Assembly (NCBI GenBank): GCA_964035545.1
Contig: OZ037766.1
Coordinates: 1,483,501 to 1,547,500 of the forward strand
Reading direction: 5' to 3'
Source of the DNA: Bugula neritina
Lineage: Eukaryota > Bryozoa > Gymnolaemata > Cheilostomatida > Bugulidae
Length of the DNA: 64,000 nucleotides
Shown here: one piece after another, positions 48,198 through 59,899 of the stretch
How positions within the stretch are numbered: position 1 is the stretch's first letter
Layout: every line of letters begins with the position of its first letter
Notes under the pieces: model-generated
Database searches by the model: none
Seen by the model: only the letters and a program-made list of their open reading frames with translations
What the model was told of the DNA's origin: nothing
Program-made: the position numbers and the translations under genes

Positions 48198-51100
48198 AAA
48201 TAAACATGAGCTCAGAGAGTGACTGCAGCTTTACTTACTTAGGATTTACTAGTTGAAGATATTTACAAATTTGTAAGGATCATTTTCTCATAAAACATCC
48301 TCAAACCAAAAATTCAATCATTCACTGATTTTAAGTCTGCTGACAAAAAATTTGTTCTTGGAGAAATCATTTGGATACCAGGTGTTTTCAGCAAAATATT
48401 CTATAAATTTCTTTTAAATATTGAGATGGCATCTTTGTTGGCAGTGGTCATGGAATCAGCTTTCATAATAGTACGGGAGTTCCCTATATACCCTTTCCAA
48501 CTAAAGAGTGTAGTTGATATGTTCTAATAATTTGTAGCAAATGATGCAGCCTAAGCTCACAATATTACATACTTGCATCAATTTAAACTGTATAAAGATA
48601 GAATTCATCAATTACAATATTCAACTATTATTACAATTAGAGTTGTATAGTGGATAAAGCAGGCAAGCCCTATATTGTAAAAGTCCAAACCCTATAAATT
48701 GTAGCATAAGTTATGTTGATATACTTCTTTTATAACATATACCTGAAACTATGCAACCATGTACAATAATTTTCATAGCCTTAAACTCATAAAAATTTAC
48801 ACCTGTGCTAACTTGTATTGCAGTCGCTCTTCCCCCCCCCCCCCTTAAAGTATATTTGAATTTCTTTGTGAGAATCAGCTATAGGCCTAGTTGTATTACA
48901 CTTTCTATGAGCAGTCAGTCTCCTTTTATAACTATTCACAAACAATTCCTTTCTCAATTACTACACTCATTGTCTGAAATATTCTATATACTATAGCTTT
49001 CTACAGTCTAATTTATTGCTAATCTATTACATACTTATCATGTATTCAAAGACGTAGGAGATAATAATCATCATGCATTTACACGCAACTTCACAAGTCT
49101 GTCATTTTATGCCTGCAAAGGAAATAAGCCGAAATCAGATATGAAGTGAAGCTTTTAATTTGTTTTTCCATAAACAATTATGACAATACCCTATTGATAT
49201 AATAATGAAGTAAAGTAGTAGAATTTAATAAAGCAGATGTTTGCCCGCAACAAGCAACAGGCCATTGAAGATGCCTCAAAATCCATCATAAATTAAATTC
49301 TAACCAATAATTAGATGCTCAGCTTTTAATGAAATCAATAATTAATTTGAGTAGTGCATATATTACTGCATAGATTATGTAATGTATTACCAAACTGTAT
49401 AGACAAAGTAAATCTGGTGTATAAACAACGTATAGATTGATAACATAATTGTAATGCATAAAGCAGTATTTTGAGTATATCACTGATCAAAACAATTTGA
49501 AAATAATAACTCTATCATACTATAATAACAAATATGAAAGTAGACGCTTTGTGACAACGGTTAAAGTAATTTCAGCTAAAAATATACTAACACTATATAC
49601 TTACCCATAATGCATTTATTTAATTTCAGCTTGTACTTGCTAATAGGTTGTTATAGTGATTTTATGTTGAACTATAAGTGCAACTATTTTATCAATCAAG
49701 GTAAAAGATTTCAATCTGAACTTTACAAAGCTGCTAATTGTCTTTTCTTTGAATTCGGTAGCCTAATAATTAAATGGATATAATATATATAAGCTGATGA
49801 AGTTTTGCCATCTGCAATATTTTGCTCTGGTATTGTTGTTACCACCACTTAGTTAGGTATTAGGTGAGATGGTGGGGGAAATTCAGCACTGGGAAAAAGT
49901 TGATATAGCCTGTGCTATAAACTAATATTGGTGACATGTTTTTGTTGTGGTTCAGACTTTAGAGGCTCTATTACAAATCAGTTGCCATGGTTTTGAATTC
50001 CAACATAATTATGTCAATGCTACCTTTTCCATTTATTCACCTAATAACCTGTATAGCGTTTAGTTGATTGTTCTACACACACCACTGTATTGTCTAATAA
50101 TATACACAGCATTTCAATTTCAAGGAGTGAAAAGTGATGCTTGGAGGTGGAAATAATTTATTCTTTTTCTTAAACACAGTTGTTGAGCAAAATATGGTTT
50201 TAGTAGAAGAAGTTGTTTTAAGAAAGCTTTCAATGCTTTCATCAATTCTCTTTCAAATACATTGAATGTATACAATAATAATGAGCTTCCGCTTACATAA
50301 TTATTGGAAGTAACTATTAATAAAGCATTAGTACTAAGTTATAAAGGAAGCAAGGAATTTTCACATATAAAAGCACATAATGTTGGAACTGGATAAAAAC
50401 AATACTTCAATTCTCCAGACGATTTTGCTATGATTTAGACTCCATACTTGTTATAAGAATTTATTTTGAAACTTTTCACTTCTAATAAGTACGGCATCTT
50501 TATCTAGCATTTGAAGCACAGCACAGTTTAGACTACCTAAAATCTAAACAGTTCCATATTTGGGCTGTTCTATCTTGTTCCATAGCAGGTCAATCATAAA
50601 AATATAGTAACTAAAACTAAAAGAAGGTAAGGTCAGCTAATTATGGGAATTACACATATTATTGTACTGATGACCTCACAAAAGATGATGAATCAATTCG
50701 TGTTAAACCCTTTTAGAAGTTAATCAAATAAAGGTGGTGATCAGACGTGATCTTACTTATTATATCTTATTACTTATTATTTCCCAACTGACTGCTGCAT
50801 AGGAAATTAAGCTACTAGAAGAACAACAGAACCATCATTATAGTAAAGCTAAAATAAAAGATGTAACATGCTAGTGGTACTTCTAACATCTGAGTATAAT
50901 CTTTCACTGCAGCAGTGAAACTACAATTTAATAATAATTATGAGTGGAGTAACTTTAGAGTACGGTTATATAATATCTCAATGTTGATTTATTATCATCT
51001 TTTTCATGGCATAAGACAATGAGAGTTCGTTTGGCAATAACCTTCATCTACTCGTTTCATTTTTTCTTCCCTTCATGCACTGCCATTTTACTTTGGTATT

Positions 51101-52936
51101 TCCCGTTTTCATTCTACTCTGATTTCTGCCCTCACCCTGCCTTTCCTGTGAGCATGCTCAGACCACTTCCTTCTAGAACATTCTCAGACTGAACATAATT
51201 TGTTGAGATTACTTCTTTTAAAAGCCAAACTAATTGCGTTCACTAACTCTCTTAGCCTTACTCTCTCTCTTAGCCTCTCTCTCTTAGCCTCACTCTCTCT
51301 TAGCCTTACTCTCTCTTAGCCTCACTCTCTCTTAGCCTCACTCTCTCTTAGCCTCACTCTCTCTTAGCCTCACTCTCTCTTAGCCTTACTCTCTCTTAGC
51401 CTCACTCTCTCTTAGCCTTACTCTCTCTCTCTTAGCCTCACTCTCTCTTAGCCTCACCTATTTCAACTTCTCTTAAGTTTATCCCTTTAATATTTCTAGT
51501 TAGTTAAATTTAATTGATATGCATATTTTTAGTAGTCAGATAACTTAGCTGCACTCTATGATTAGAAGCAGCTTGTTGAGACCTGGATAGTCAGTTACTT
51601 AATTGAAAATTATGCATTATTACTGAGGTTTAAAATTTAAGGGTTCAGGTTTAACCCCCAAACAAAATTAATTTTGACTCATCTATATAGAGCTAGCTTA
51701 CTAAAACTATATTATGTTAAAGAAATGTCTGTCTTCATATATAATACAGTAGCTTACTGGAAAAAGTTTTTTTTATACACAGTTTGAATGTCAAACATTA
51801 TATAACCAGAATGAGAAGTGCTACCTACTATATTACGCAGGGTTTTTTCTGAATTTAAAGATTATTCAGGTGCAAAGATTTTCAAGTGTAGAAATTATTT
51901 CCAAACACATTCATTGAGTATGTTTGTTCATTTCTAGTTGACCATGAAAATGGCATGTAGCGATTGTTTTGTTCAACAGGGAATTTTTCTTTCAGAAAAA
52001 CTTGATAATTTCTATTCCCTGCCGAGCCCATTGTCATGGGCTGGGAAATTTTTTATAATTTGTATGAGCTTTTTATTCTCATAAGATATCTATATATTTA
52101 TTTATTTATAAATAAATTGTTGTGTATGCGTTTGTTGAGGGGCCTATAATGTTTAATAGAAAAATAATTTTGTTTATTGCATTGTAACTGGAATTATACA
52201 TTAAAATTATAAACAGTTTATTAACTACGGTGCTATTGTGCTACAGTGCTATTGCGCCATAGGCCCTGTCATTTTGTTTATTTTTTCTCAATTAATTTTT
52301 TCCCGACTACGACAAAATAAAAACAAACAAACAAACATAGCTCAAACAAGTGTACATAACATGAGTATATACTAACTTAGTAATATTTACCTTTTATGCA
52401 TGATAAAATATACATAATAACTGTAATAATATATAACCACAACTAGTTTCACTATAATTATACTCTAACCATATTTACAAATAACTCCACTATATAATAT
52501 ATCATAACTGTACACACAAATAACTTCCCTATATACTATAACTATATCCACAAATGGCTTCACTATATGCTATAACTATACCCAAAGATAAACTCACTAT
52601 ATACTGTAACTATACCCTCTCTACTCCCACATACAGAAGACCCCCATAAAAGATTATGATCACGTAGAAAGCATGGGCTAATACTTAATGGTACTGCATA
52701 TTATTATGATACTTAAGCACCTACATACGTTGTTGTTTCACTGATGACAAATCACCACATATTTGTTTATGAATTTAATACAGATAAGACCTTCATATTC
52801 ACTGATATACTTTATGTCATCACGCAAAGCAATTATCTTCAACATAGATAGGAATATTTACCTTCCTATTCAGTGAATATAAAATATGCAAAGTGGGTTT
52901 GGATGAAGCATCATTGCGTGTTTGCTAGTAAACAGG
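48198..52936. other. Gene-free AT-rich region
   Basis: No exon, RNA gene or long open frame could be supported. It includes a C run at about 48832-48844 and the 16-bp ttagcctcactctctc array at 51240-51460. A sequence gatcagacgtg near 50739 repeats the word at the SINE head. The stretch 52000-52340, with an a-rich ending, may be an unrecognised repeat. Confidence 0.6.
51240..51460. repeat. 16-bp pyrimidine-rich minisatellite
   Basis: About 13 copies of cttagcctcactctct with cttactctct variants. One strand is almost purely pyrimidine apart from the tag. Confidence 0.93.
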
Positions 52937-52944
52937 TATATAAG
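52937..52944 (+). promoter_or_regulatory. TATA box of the secreted-precursor gene
   Basis: The word tatataag lies about 130 bp upstream of the ATG at 53073. A start of transcription near 52967 would fit, giving an untranslated leader of about 105 nt. Confidence 0.55.
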
Positions 52945-53072
52945 GGTTACACTAACAAATCACATTCAGTCACACAACGAATACGTGCCACAAGTGGTAC
53001 TGACGAAACAATACAACAAACAGTTATTTCTTACGAGGTTACAGCAGAAAATATTGAGTTTCTATATTCATC

Positions 53073-53786
53073 ATGCAGATGATGTACATTCACTTTTTTC
53101 TTTTCACTCTGATTAGTGTAACTGTGGCAGGAGAGAAATACACTGACGAAGAAATAGAAGCTTTCGTAGCCGCTAAATGTCGACTAGTTTGTGACGGAGA
53201 GCTCGATGATGAACGGTTTAAACGAGTGTGCACGTGTGACAGTTATCGTGGTACTTTTATTTATGGTAAAAGAAACTCAGCCTTGCCAGATCAAGAGCCG
53301 GCATATCGTGAGTTTCAAATGAGTGAACTGCCAGAAAGAGGCGAAGAAGACCGTGACAGAAAAGTGGCAGGCAAACAACCGGAATTGAAGACTCCAGTCA
53401 ACAAAAGTGAACTCTTGAAGCTGCTGAGTGGGTTTGGAAAAGAAAGATCAGATGATAGTAAAGCGCTAGTGCCAAAATACCTTCCAAAAGAAACTTCAGC
53501 CGATATTGGTGACGCTTTAGAGCAACTTTTGGGTGAGAAAAACAAGCCTGTGGATTTAGCTAAACAGCCTAACAGCTGGAGGGGTCGGGCTACAGAGGAG
53601 CCTACCTTAGCGATAGAAGAAGCTGCTAGAAAGCTGTTTAAAGAGGATATGGGAGTGGATATCTCGTTGGCAACAAGAGATGACTTTCTAAATTGGGTTG
53701 AGAAGGAAATGAAAGCAGCTGAGCTGCGGCTGATGAAGCTACTCAAGTTTTATCAGTTTATTCTTGCAACATCCGATGCAAAGTAA
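53073..53786 (+). CDS. Secreted precursor with prohormone-like features
   Basis: A single-exon frame of 237 aa, not recognised as a named family. Residues 1-20 form a signal peptide (MQMMYIHFFLFTLISVTVAG). Four cysteines follow at about 36, 40, 53 and 55. Two basic sites, FKR at 49-51 and GKR at 65-67, bracket VCTCDSYRGTFIY. The glycine before KR is the classic amidation signal, so an amidated 13-residue peptide with a Cys-x-Cys pair is possible. A second site, GFGKER, occurs further on. The rest is charged, acidic and probably helical. The start is the first ATG of the frame after upstream stops; three other Met codons follow closely. A TATA box lies upstream and an AATAAA at 54096-54101. 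Alternatively it is a secreted protein without peptide processing. Confidence 0.7.
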   Translation: MQMMYIHFFLFTLISVTVAGEKYTDEEIEAFVAAKCRLVCDGELDDERFKRVCTCDSYRGTFIYGKRNSALPDQEPAYREFQMSELPERGEEDRDRKVAGKQPELKTPVNKSELLKLLSGFGKERSDDSKALVPKYLPKETSADIGDALEQLLGEKNKPVDLAKQPNSWRGRATEEPTLAIEEAARKLFKEDMGVDISLATRDDFLNWVEKEMKAAELRLMKLLKFYQFILATSDAK

Positions 53787-55759
53787 AAGTATTTAAAGCG
53801 CATATTGCAAAAAATAATAATACAGGGCAATAGTTAATGCTTGTGAAATTACGTGTTTACATATAGAATAGTTTATGTTGTGTTTAATGTATACTCTTTA
53901 AGGAACTTTGTTTGTTATAGCCTGCAATTACATCACACTTGCCCTATGTCATTTTTTAGTATCATTTAATAAGTCCTTATATTATATTGTAATTAATGTA
54001 TATTTGATGTTGTAAATCTATGTGTTGTGTGACAGTCACTTATGTTTTGTTCAAACTGTTATTATAAGTTTGATTATGAATTAGCAAGTTTATTAAATAA
54101 AGTTATAATACTGTAAGTATCAAAAAGCTTACTTTCAGTATACATGCACTAAATTAGATAATTTTAAATTGGGCTGGAAACATAATTACATTATATTAAA
54201 CAAGATAACTTTTACATAATTGCTTAATATTAGTTGAGTTTATAAAGTTTGCTTTGTCATAATTTGCTAAAGCAATATAAAATGCAAGTTTCTCGTTGTG
54301 GTGCTACAAAAATAACATAATATTATTAACACTCAACTAAAAATAACTTTTCCAGTTCCAGTACATAATAACGCATCAATCTTAATAAAGTGAAAGGATA
54401 ACTCTCAAAAACCTCTAAATTGGAAAATGGTTGTATTTTCCGTTGTACTCGCCTATGTTAATATTAAATGCATTTTCGAGAGTAACAAACTGAAGAAAAT
54501 TCATTTTAACTTCAGTCGCGCTTTCTTTGTCTCCTTGAGTGTCAGCTAATGTTATTACTATAAGGTTCAATTTTGCATCACTCCTTTACTCAAATACATT
54601 AACAGCTTCGCCCATAAACTTGAAGGTAAACTGCCAACAGCAACTTATATTTACATTATCAGTATGCTCATAAAAGTTTTTTTTTATCAGTAAAAGTAAA
54701 AGTTAAAGTAAAGCTAAAAGTAAAAGTAAATACTAATACTATTACTATTAGTAAAAGTAAATAGTCACTCTAATAGTCACTCTAATAGTGACTATTAGAG
54801 TGACTATTTACTTTTACTTTTAGTATTTAAAATACTAAAAGTGAAAGTAAACTTGTAGAATTAGAAATCAATTTAAATGTAATCACTGTAAGTGTAAATG
54901 TAACTCACTAACTGAAAGCCACTAAGCGTAAGTGTATGACTATGACTACTATAACTATGAGTATGAATATCAGTATGAGTATCCGTAGGCGTAGCCGTAT
55001 GACTCTCACTATCACTATGACTATGAGACTCAGACTGAGGCTATAAGTTTAAGTATAACCATGAGATTGAGTAAATGAGTATAAGTATTATTCATTAGCT
55101 TTAACTTAATGTGAATTTTTTTAACTCTAATGACTATGAGTATGACTAATAGTAATAGTGATACTAGTACTAATATTACATACTCATAGTAATAGTATAA
55201 AGATAATTATATCAATGTTAGTGCTAACAACTGTTATGTCCTAATCTATTTAGTTTTATTGATATAAAATTATCATGAATATCGATATGATTATGATAAT
55301 CATAATTATTATACAACACAAATTTACATTCTTGTTTTGATTGTAAACACACTACGATTATTTTCAGTTTCAATTTAAACCTTTAACACCTGTCACACAG
55401 AACAGAACTCTAGTCAAGAATAGCAGTTGAGTTTTAATGTAACAATAGTCATTAATAAAACATTTTAGTAATATTTAAAACACTCTATTTTGTTATTAGC
55501 AAAAGATTAGCTATATAATATAATTAGGAGGTGTCCTTAGAGGCTAGATATAACTACTCTATGCCCATTAGTTGTGGTTTACTATAATTAGAATTACTAA
55601 ACTAACGGCAGTTAACTTGCTAGCATTTATCTGTTTTTTGTTAGAATAATTATCCATGATTGCAAAATAATCCCATCACTTTTTTACAAAGCAAGCTATA
55701 TTTTGCTCGTACTGTGATTGATGTTGGAACTGATATATCATGACAGTTAAGCAGTGAAT
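53787..55759. other. Intergenic region with palindromic and hexamer-mosaic DNA
   Basis: It contains the AATAAA of the upstream gene at 54096-54101, then no exon. From 54690 to 55200 it is a mosaic of six-base words around tatgag, tatgac and agtaaa, including the 30-bp inverted repeat listed separately. Confidence 0.65.
54751..54817. repeat. Perfect 30-bp inverted repeat
   Basis: Arm 54751-54780 (gtaaaagtaaatagtcactc onward) is exactly repeated in inverse at 54788-54817, with a 7-base loop. It could form a cruciform. It lies inside a simple-repeat island. Confidence 0.92.
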
Positions 55760-58700
55760 ATGCCCATCTCTCCTATGAAATGGAACATGTACGGCAAGCC
55801 GGTGATAGGTGACGTGGTCAAGCTAACTTATGGGACTAAACGTAAAATTGATGGCGCTGAAGATGACCATGATGTCTTGCAAAATCATCTCTCTTCATCT
55901 GATGTTAGTTTGTAGACAAAATTCCACCAGCTTTTCCATAATTTCTGTATTGAATGATATTGTATTGACTTTTACCAGCTATTCTTGAACCTAAGCACAC
56001 AATTTATATATTGTAAAGATTTAGTCTCTATTAAATCAATAGAGGCTTTTCACAAGCCCTCTGGGGACATTCGTATTTTGAAGTTGTCTCCTCCCAGAAG
56101 GGCGAAGTGTAGTCTCCATGATATATAGAACAAGCACATAAAATCAGTAAAAATTTAAGGTTTGTGGGAAGACTATTGCTAGTACGAGTTTCATTTTTTC
56201 TGAGATTGATATTTTGGCATAAGCACACAGGCTAGCAGTTCCAGAAAATTTTTAAAAATTTTCTTTCTTCAAAAATCTTGAGAAAAATTAACTTCAAAGC
56301 ATGTTTGTGGTTTTGGTTACTGCATGAGCAAGCTGAATTGGCAACTATGAGATAAGTCCCATTAATCATTTGTTATGCTGGCTGTCATATTCAATTTATA
56401 GCTGTTGACCTTTCAACTCTTTGGTCAGAATGTGCTGTTAACACAGTGTTAGAGCACTGCTACTCTGCTAGTGCACTGAATGAGACAGCAGATTAGCTGT
56501 GTTAGCATTTTCATTACACTTACACACTTATGCTATGATAATAGCTAGACTATAACCTCAACATCCATCATTTTCACAAAAAGCATTTTCACAAAGCTAT
56601 AGATATATATTAAATATAGACAGATTAAATTTGTAGTATCAAAATGATGCGTGATAGCATGTGCACTTAATTACACTTTGAAGAGTTTGTGCTACATTAT
56701 GTTCAAAAGACCGTAAATGCTTTAGGCCTACATAGTTTCATGTTATGGCTAAAACTTCTTTAAAAGAAAAATATTACCAAGAAAAGCAAAGCTCAGTTTA
56801 TGCAAAAATTTATTAAAAATACTTTATATTTAGGCAGGCATCTTTTCATTCAGTATCGATCCATCTTGAAATATTTTGTCTGCTCTAAATCTTCATTGCA
56901 TATTTTACAACAGGTCTAATAGTTTTATTTAAAAGATTTAATTGAAATGTTATACTTGATTTTAACTTACATATCCCCGCGCATGCCTATTTTAAGATAA
57001 GAGCTGTAATATTCTAATTGGTGCTGTCGTGACTTATAGCCACACTCTAAAATTTTATGTCATTCAAATATGAGTCTCAAATTTAAGAAAGGCTTTATAT
57101 TTTATAACATTTTGTGACCCATGGGATCAGCCAAGCTAGTTGTATAACTGCAGTTGAGTGTCAATAACACTAGCTCATGATATTTGAAGCATGAGAAGTT
57201 GAGAAGCTATAACATTAAACAGTTTAACTGAAAACCCAAGCAAAATGTTAATAACCAAATTTTATCAACATGCTTTCACTGCTTCACTTGTAAGAATCTG
57301 CTTAATACTTTTCAACCAGAATTTCCTTCTAAAGTAATTGTCAGAGAATTCAGTTTATGCTGCAATTTGATGAATTGGGAAACTTGGGCTTTCAGGTGCA
57401 GTAGTGATTAGCTTAGTTTACCTATTTTATATTGTATATCCATTTTATTATATAACTATAATTTAACCTACCATACATTAACTAGGATCTTGAATCTACC
57501 GCAGTTGACGGAGATGACTACTACACACAAGGTAGATGCAGTACTAATGGAGAAATTGAGAAAAGCCTTTTTTCTAGATTAAAAATGTAGCAAAAAAGTT
57601 GTGTTATACGCAACACCAACATTCGTAAAGAAAGTTAAAGAACTTAGGCTATCTCAATTTCTTCACTACTGCATGCTCCTAAATGCTACAAGCCACAGGC
57701 ATAATTAAGAAATAACAAAGCTGTAACCCAAGGGCCTGAATGCCAACTGCTAAAAGGCTATCTCGGTTTCTGATTAAATTATCTAGATATATATTTATTT
57801 GAGCACAATTGTTACAATTGCAATAGATGCATTTAACCTGTATTAGAAAATTAACCGACATGTATCAAAGCACATTTCATATTCGTTCTATACTACAAAT
57901 TTAATCTGTCTATTTAATATATATCTATAGCTTTGTGAAAATGCTTTTTGTGAAAATGATGGATGTTGAGGTTATAGTCTAGCTATTCTCATAGCATAAG
58001 TGTGTAAGTGTAATGAAAATACTAACACAGCTAATCTGCTGTCTCATTCAGTGCACTAGCAGAGTAGCAGTGCTCTAACACTGTGTTAACAGCACATTCT
58101 GACCAAAGAGTTGAAAGGTCAACAGCTATAAATTAAATATGACAGCCAGCATAACAAATGATTAATGGGACTTATCTCATAGTTGCCAATTCAACTTGCT
58201 CATGCAGTAACCAAAACCACAAACATGCTTTGAAGTTAATTTTTCTCAAGATTTTTGAAGAAAGAAAATTTTTAAAAATTTTCTGGAACTGCTAACCTGT
58301 GTGCTTATGCCAAAATATTAATCTCAGAAAAAATAAAACTGGTACTAGCAATAGTCTTCCCACAAACCTTAAATTTCTACTGATTTTATGTGCTTGTTCT
58401 ATAAATCATGGAGACTACACTTCGCCCTTCTGGGAGGAGACAACTTCAAAATACAAATGTCCCCAGAGGGCTTGTGAAAAGCCTCTATTATGATGCCAAA
58501 GTAGTATATTCTGCAGCACATGAAGCTAAAAACATATGCTGGTATTATATAACTTTGTGTTCATAGGCTACTCTTTTCCTTTTCACGTTATTATACTGTC
58601 TAGAGTCTAGACTCTATCAACCTTTAACAATAATCTCAAGCAGTGTTGGTAACAGAAACTCTTATATTTCTTATGCTGTCATTTTCTCAAAACATCAACA

Positions 58701-59899
58701 ATAGCCACAAGCGAGACAGTTCCCTCAAATGATGTATCTATTTTTAGCTCAACAGCAAACGAGTGTGTTTATGGGGTCAGCAGAACCACCCACTTAGTGT
58801 GGGTGGTTTAGTAGACCTTCCAATAGACCAATCAGATTATGCGAGACATCCTCTTGTCCAATCAGATGACCAAGTTATGGAACAGCCTCATCAAATGGAT
58901 GATACTCAGGTATGCAGTTAGAATGTTATTTTATCTTCTGCCCAATAGTTTCTCTATATTTAGCAAATGTTATACTGGCGAAAAAAGGAGGGCAAATGTA
59001 GTAGATTTGTTCTTTGGTGTTAGAATGTTTGCATTTTGTACACATTTATGTTATATAAATGTTCAATCACCTCCATCATATAATAATAGTATAGGCTAAC
59101 TACAGTTGTAAGTTTATAGCTGGAGTTACTGTACAAGACTAAAGAGTAAGGGTGGGCTATGCGCTGCGCCTGACATGTCATCTCAATTCCATGGCAAATC
59201 TTTTAATCAAATGGTTTTAGAACCTCCAGCCTAACTTTATACCAGCCTGACTGCCTTTCACTGGGACTATCTTGTCTACAGAATCACCAAACCTGGTGGT
59301 GTCAATCTAACTCTAAATGTTTAGCAGAATAATTTGTTACTTAGTTCAGACTGAGCATGCCTTATATGCTACAGGTTGTAGAGTCATTAGTCCCACCTAG
59401 TGCTGAGACAAACCCACCTAATGCTGAGACAACCCCACCTAATGCTGAGACAAACCCACCTAATACTGAGACATACCCACCTAATACTGATATGGATATA
59501 AACGCAGAGGATATGCAAGATTATGGCGAGGCGTGTGACGCAATGGATGGGGAAGGAGCAGTAGATCAAAGTCAGTACGGCATCAGAGCTCAGCGGCAGC
59601 ATGAACAGCATTGCTTGTGAGTCATCAGTCAGCATATATTCCCCCCCCCCCCCGTCTCTTTAGTAGCTGTATTTATTGTTGTATCTATAGCTTTATGTCA
59701 TTAAGATAGTAGAATCCTGCTGTCCAGTGTAAACTGTAATATTTGCTCATTTTATATCCGAAATGTTAACATACTTCTGCTATTGTTGCGTTACAGCGGA
59801 GAGGAGATGAGCCCAAACAGTGGTAATACTAGGTGCTACTGTAGACCTTCGTGGGACTCCATGTTGAGCACAAGATCATTCTTCTCTGATATATATTAA
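55760..59899 (+). CDS. Unrecognised four-exon gene with Pro/Asn/Glu/Thr repeats
   Basis: Exons 55760-55903, 58748-58909, 59375-59616 and 59797-59899 (stop TAA at 59897-59899) join in phase to 216 aa. The first exon gives MPISPMKWNMYGKPVIGD and KRKIDGAEDDHDV. The second gives LNSKRVCLWGQQNHPLSVGG. The third has four to five degenerate repeats of ETNPPNA followed by an acidic stretch. The last ends in CRPSWDSMLSTRSFFSDIY. There is no signal peptide or membrane segment; composition suggests a disordered nuclear or cytoplasmic regulator. No family was recognised. Intron 1 (2.84 kb) is mostly the long inverted-arm element. All splice junctions are GT-AG. Confidence 0.65.
56038..58489. mobile_element. 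2.45-kb element with 600-bp inverted arms
   Basis: Arms 56038-56639 and 57890-58489 are inverted copies with only scattered differences, separated by about 1250 bp. Ends read aatagaggcttttcacaagc at left and its complement at right. Each arm includes an exact 22-bp palindrome (left 56243-56264, agaaaatttttaaaaatttt onward). No transposase was seen in the spacer, and a MITE is nested at 57531-57682. No target duplication was found next to the ends, so a foldback-type transposon and a local inverted duplication both remain possible. The similar 65-residue frames in the arms are shadows. Confidence 0.85.
57531..57682. mobile_element. MITE copy D, nested in the inverted-arm element
   Basis: The left end gtagatgcagtactaatgga and right end tttcttcactactgcatgct both carry small insertions relative to copy B. 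The interior keeps ttaaagaacttaggctatct, shared with copy B. Confidence 0.7.
59640..59653. repeat. C mononucleotide run
   Basis: A run of about 13 C just after exon 3 of the unrecognised gene; a similar run lies at about 48832. Confidence 0.9.

Noticed and set aside
56031-58493. Paired 65-codon frames in the two inverted arms
   Set aside because: They are copies of the same repeat arm with mostly amino-acid-changing differences and no start context or family match.
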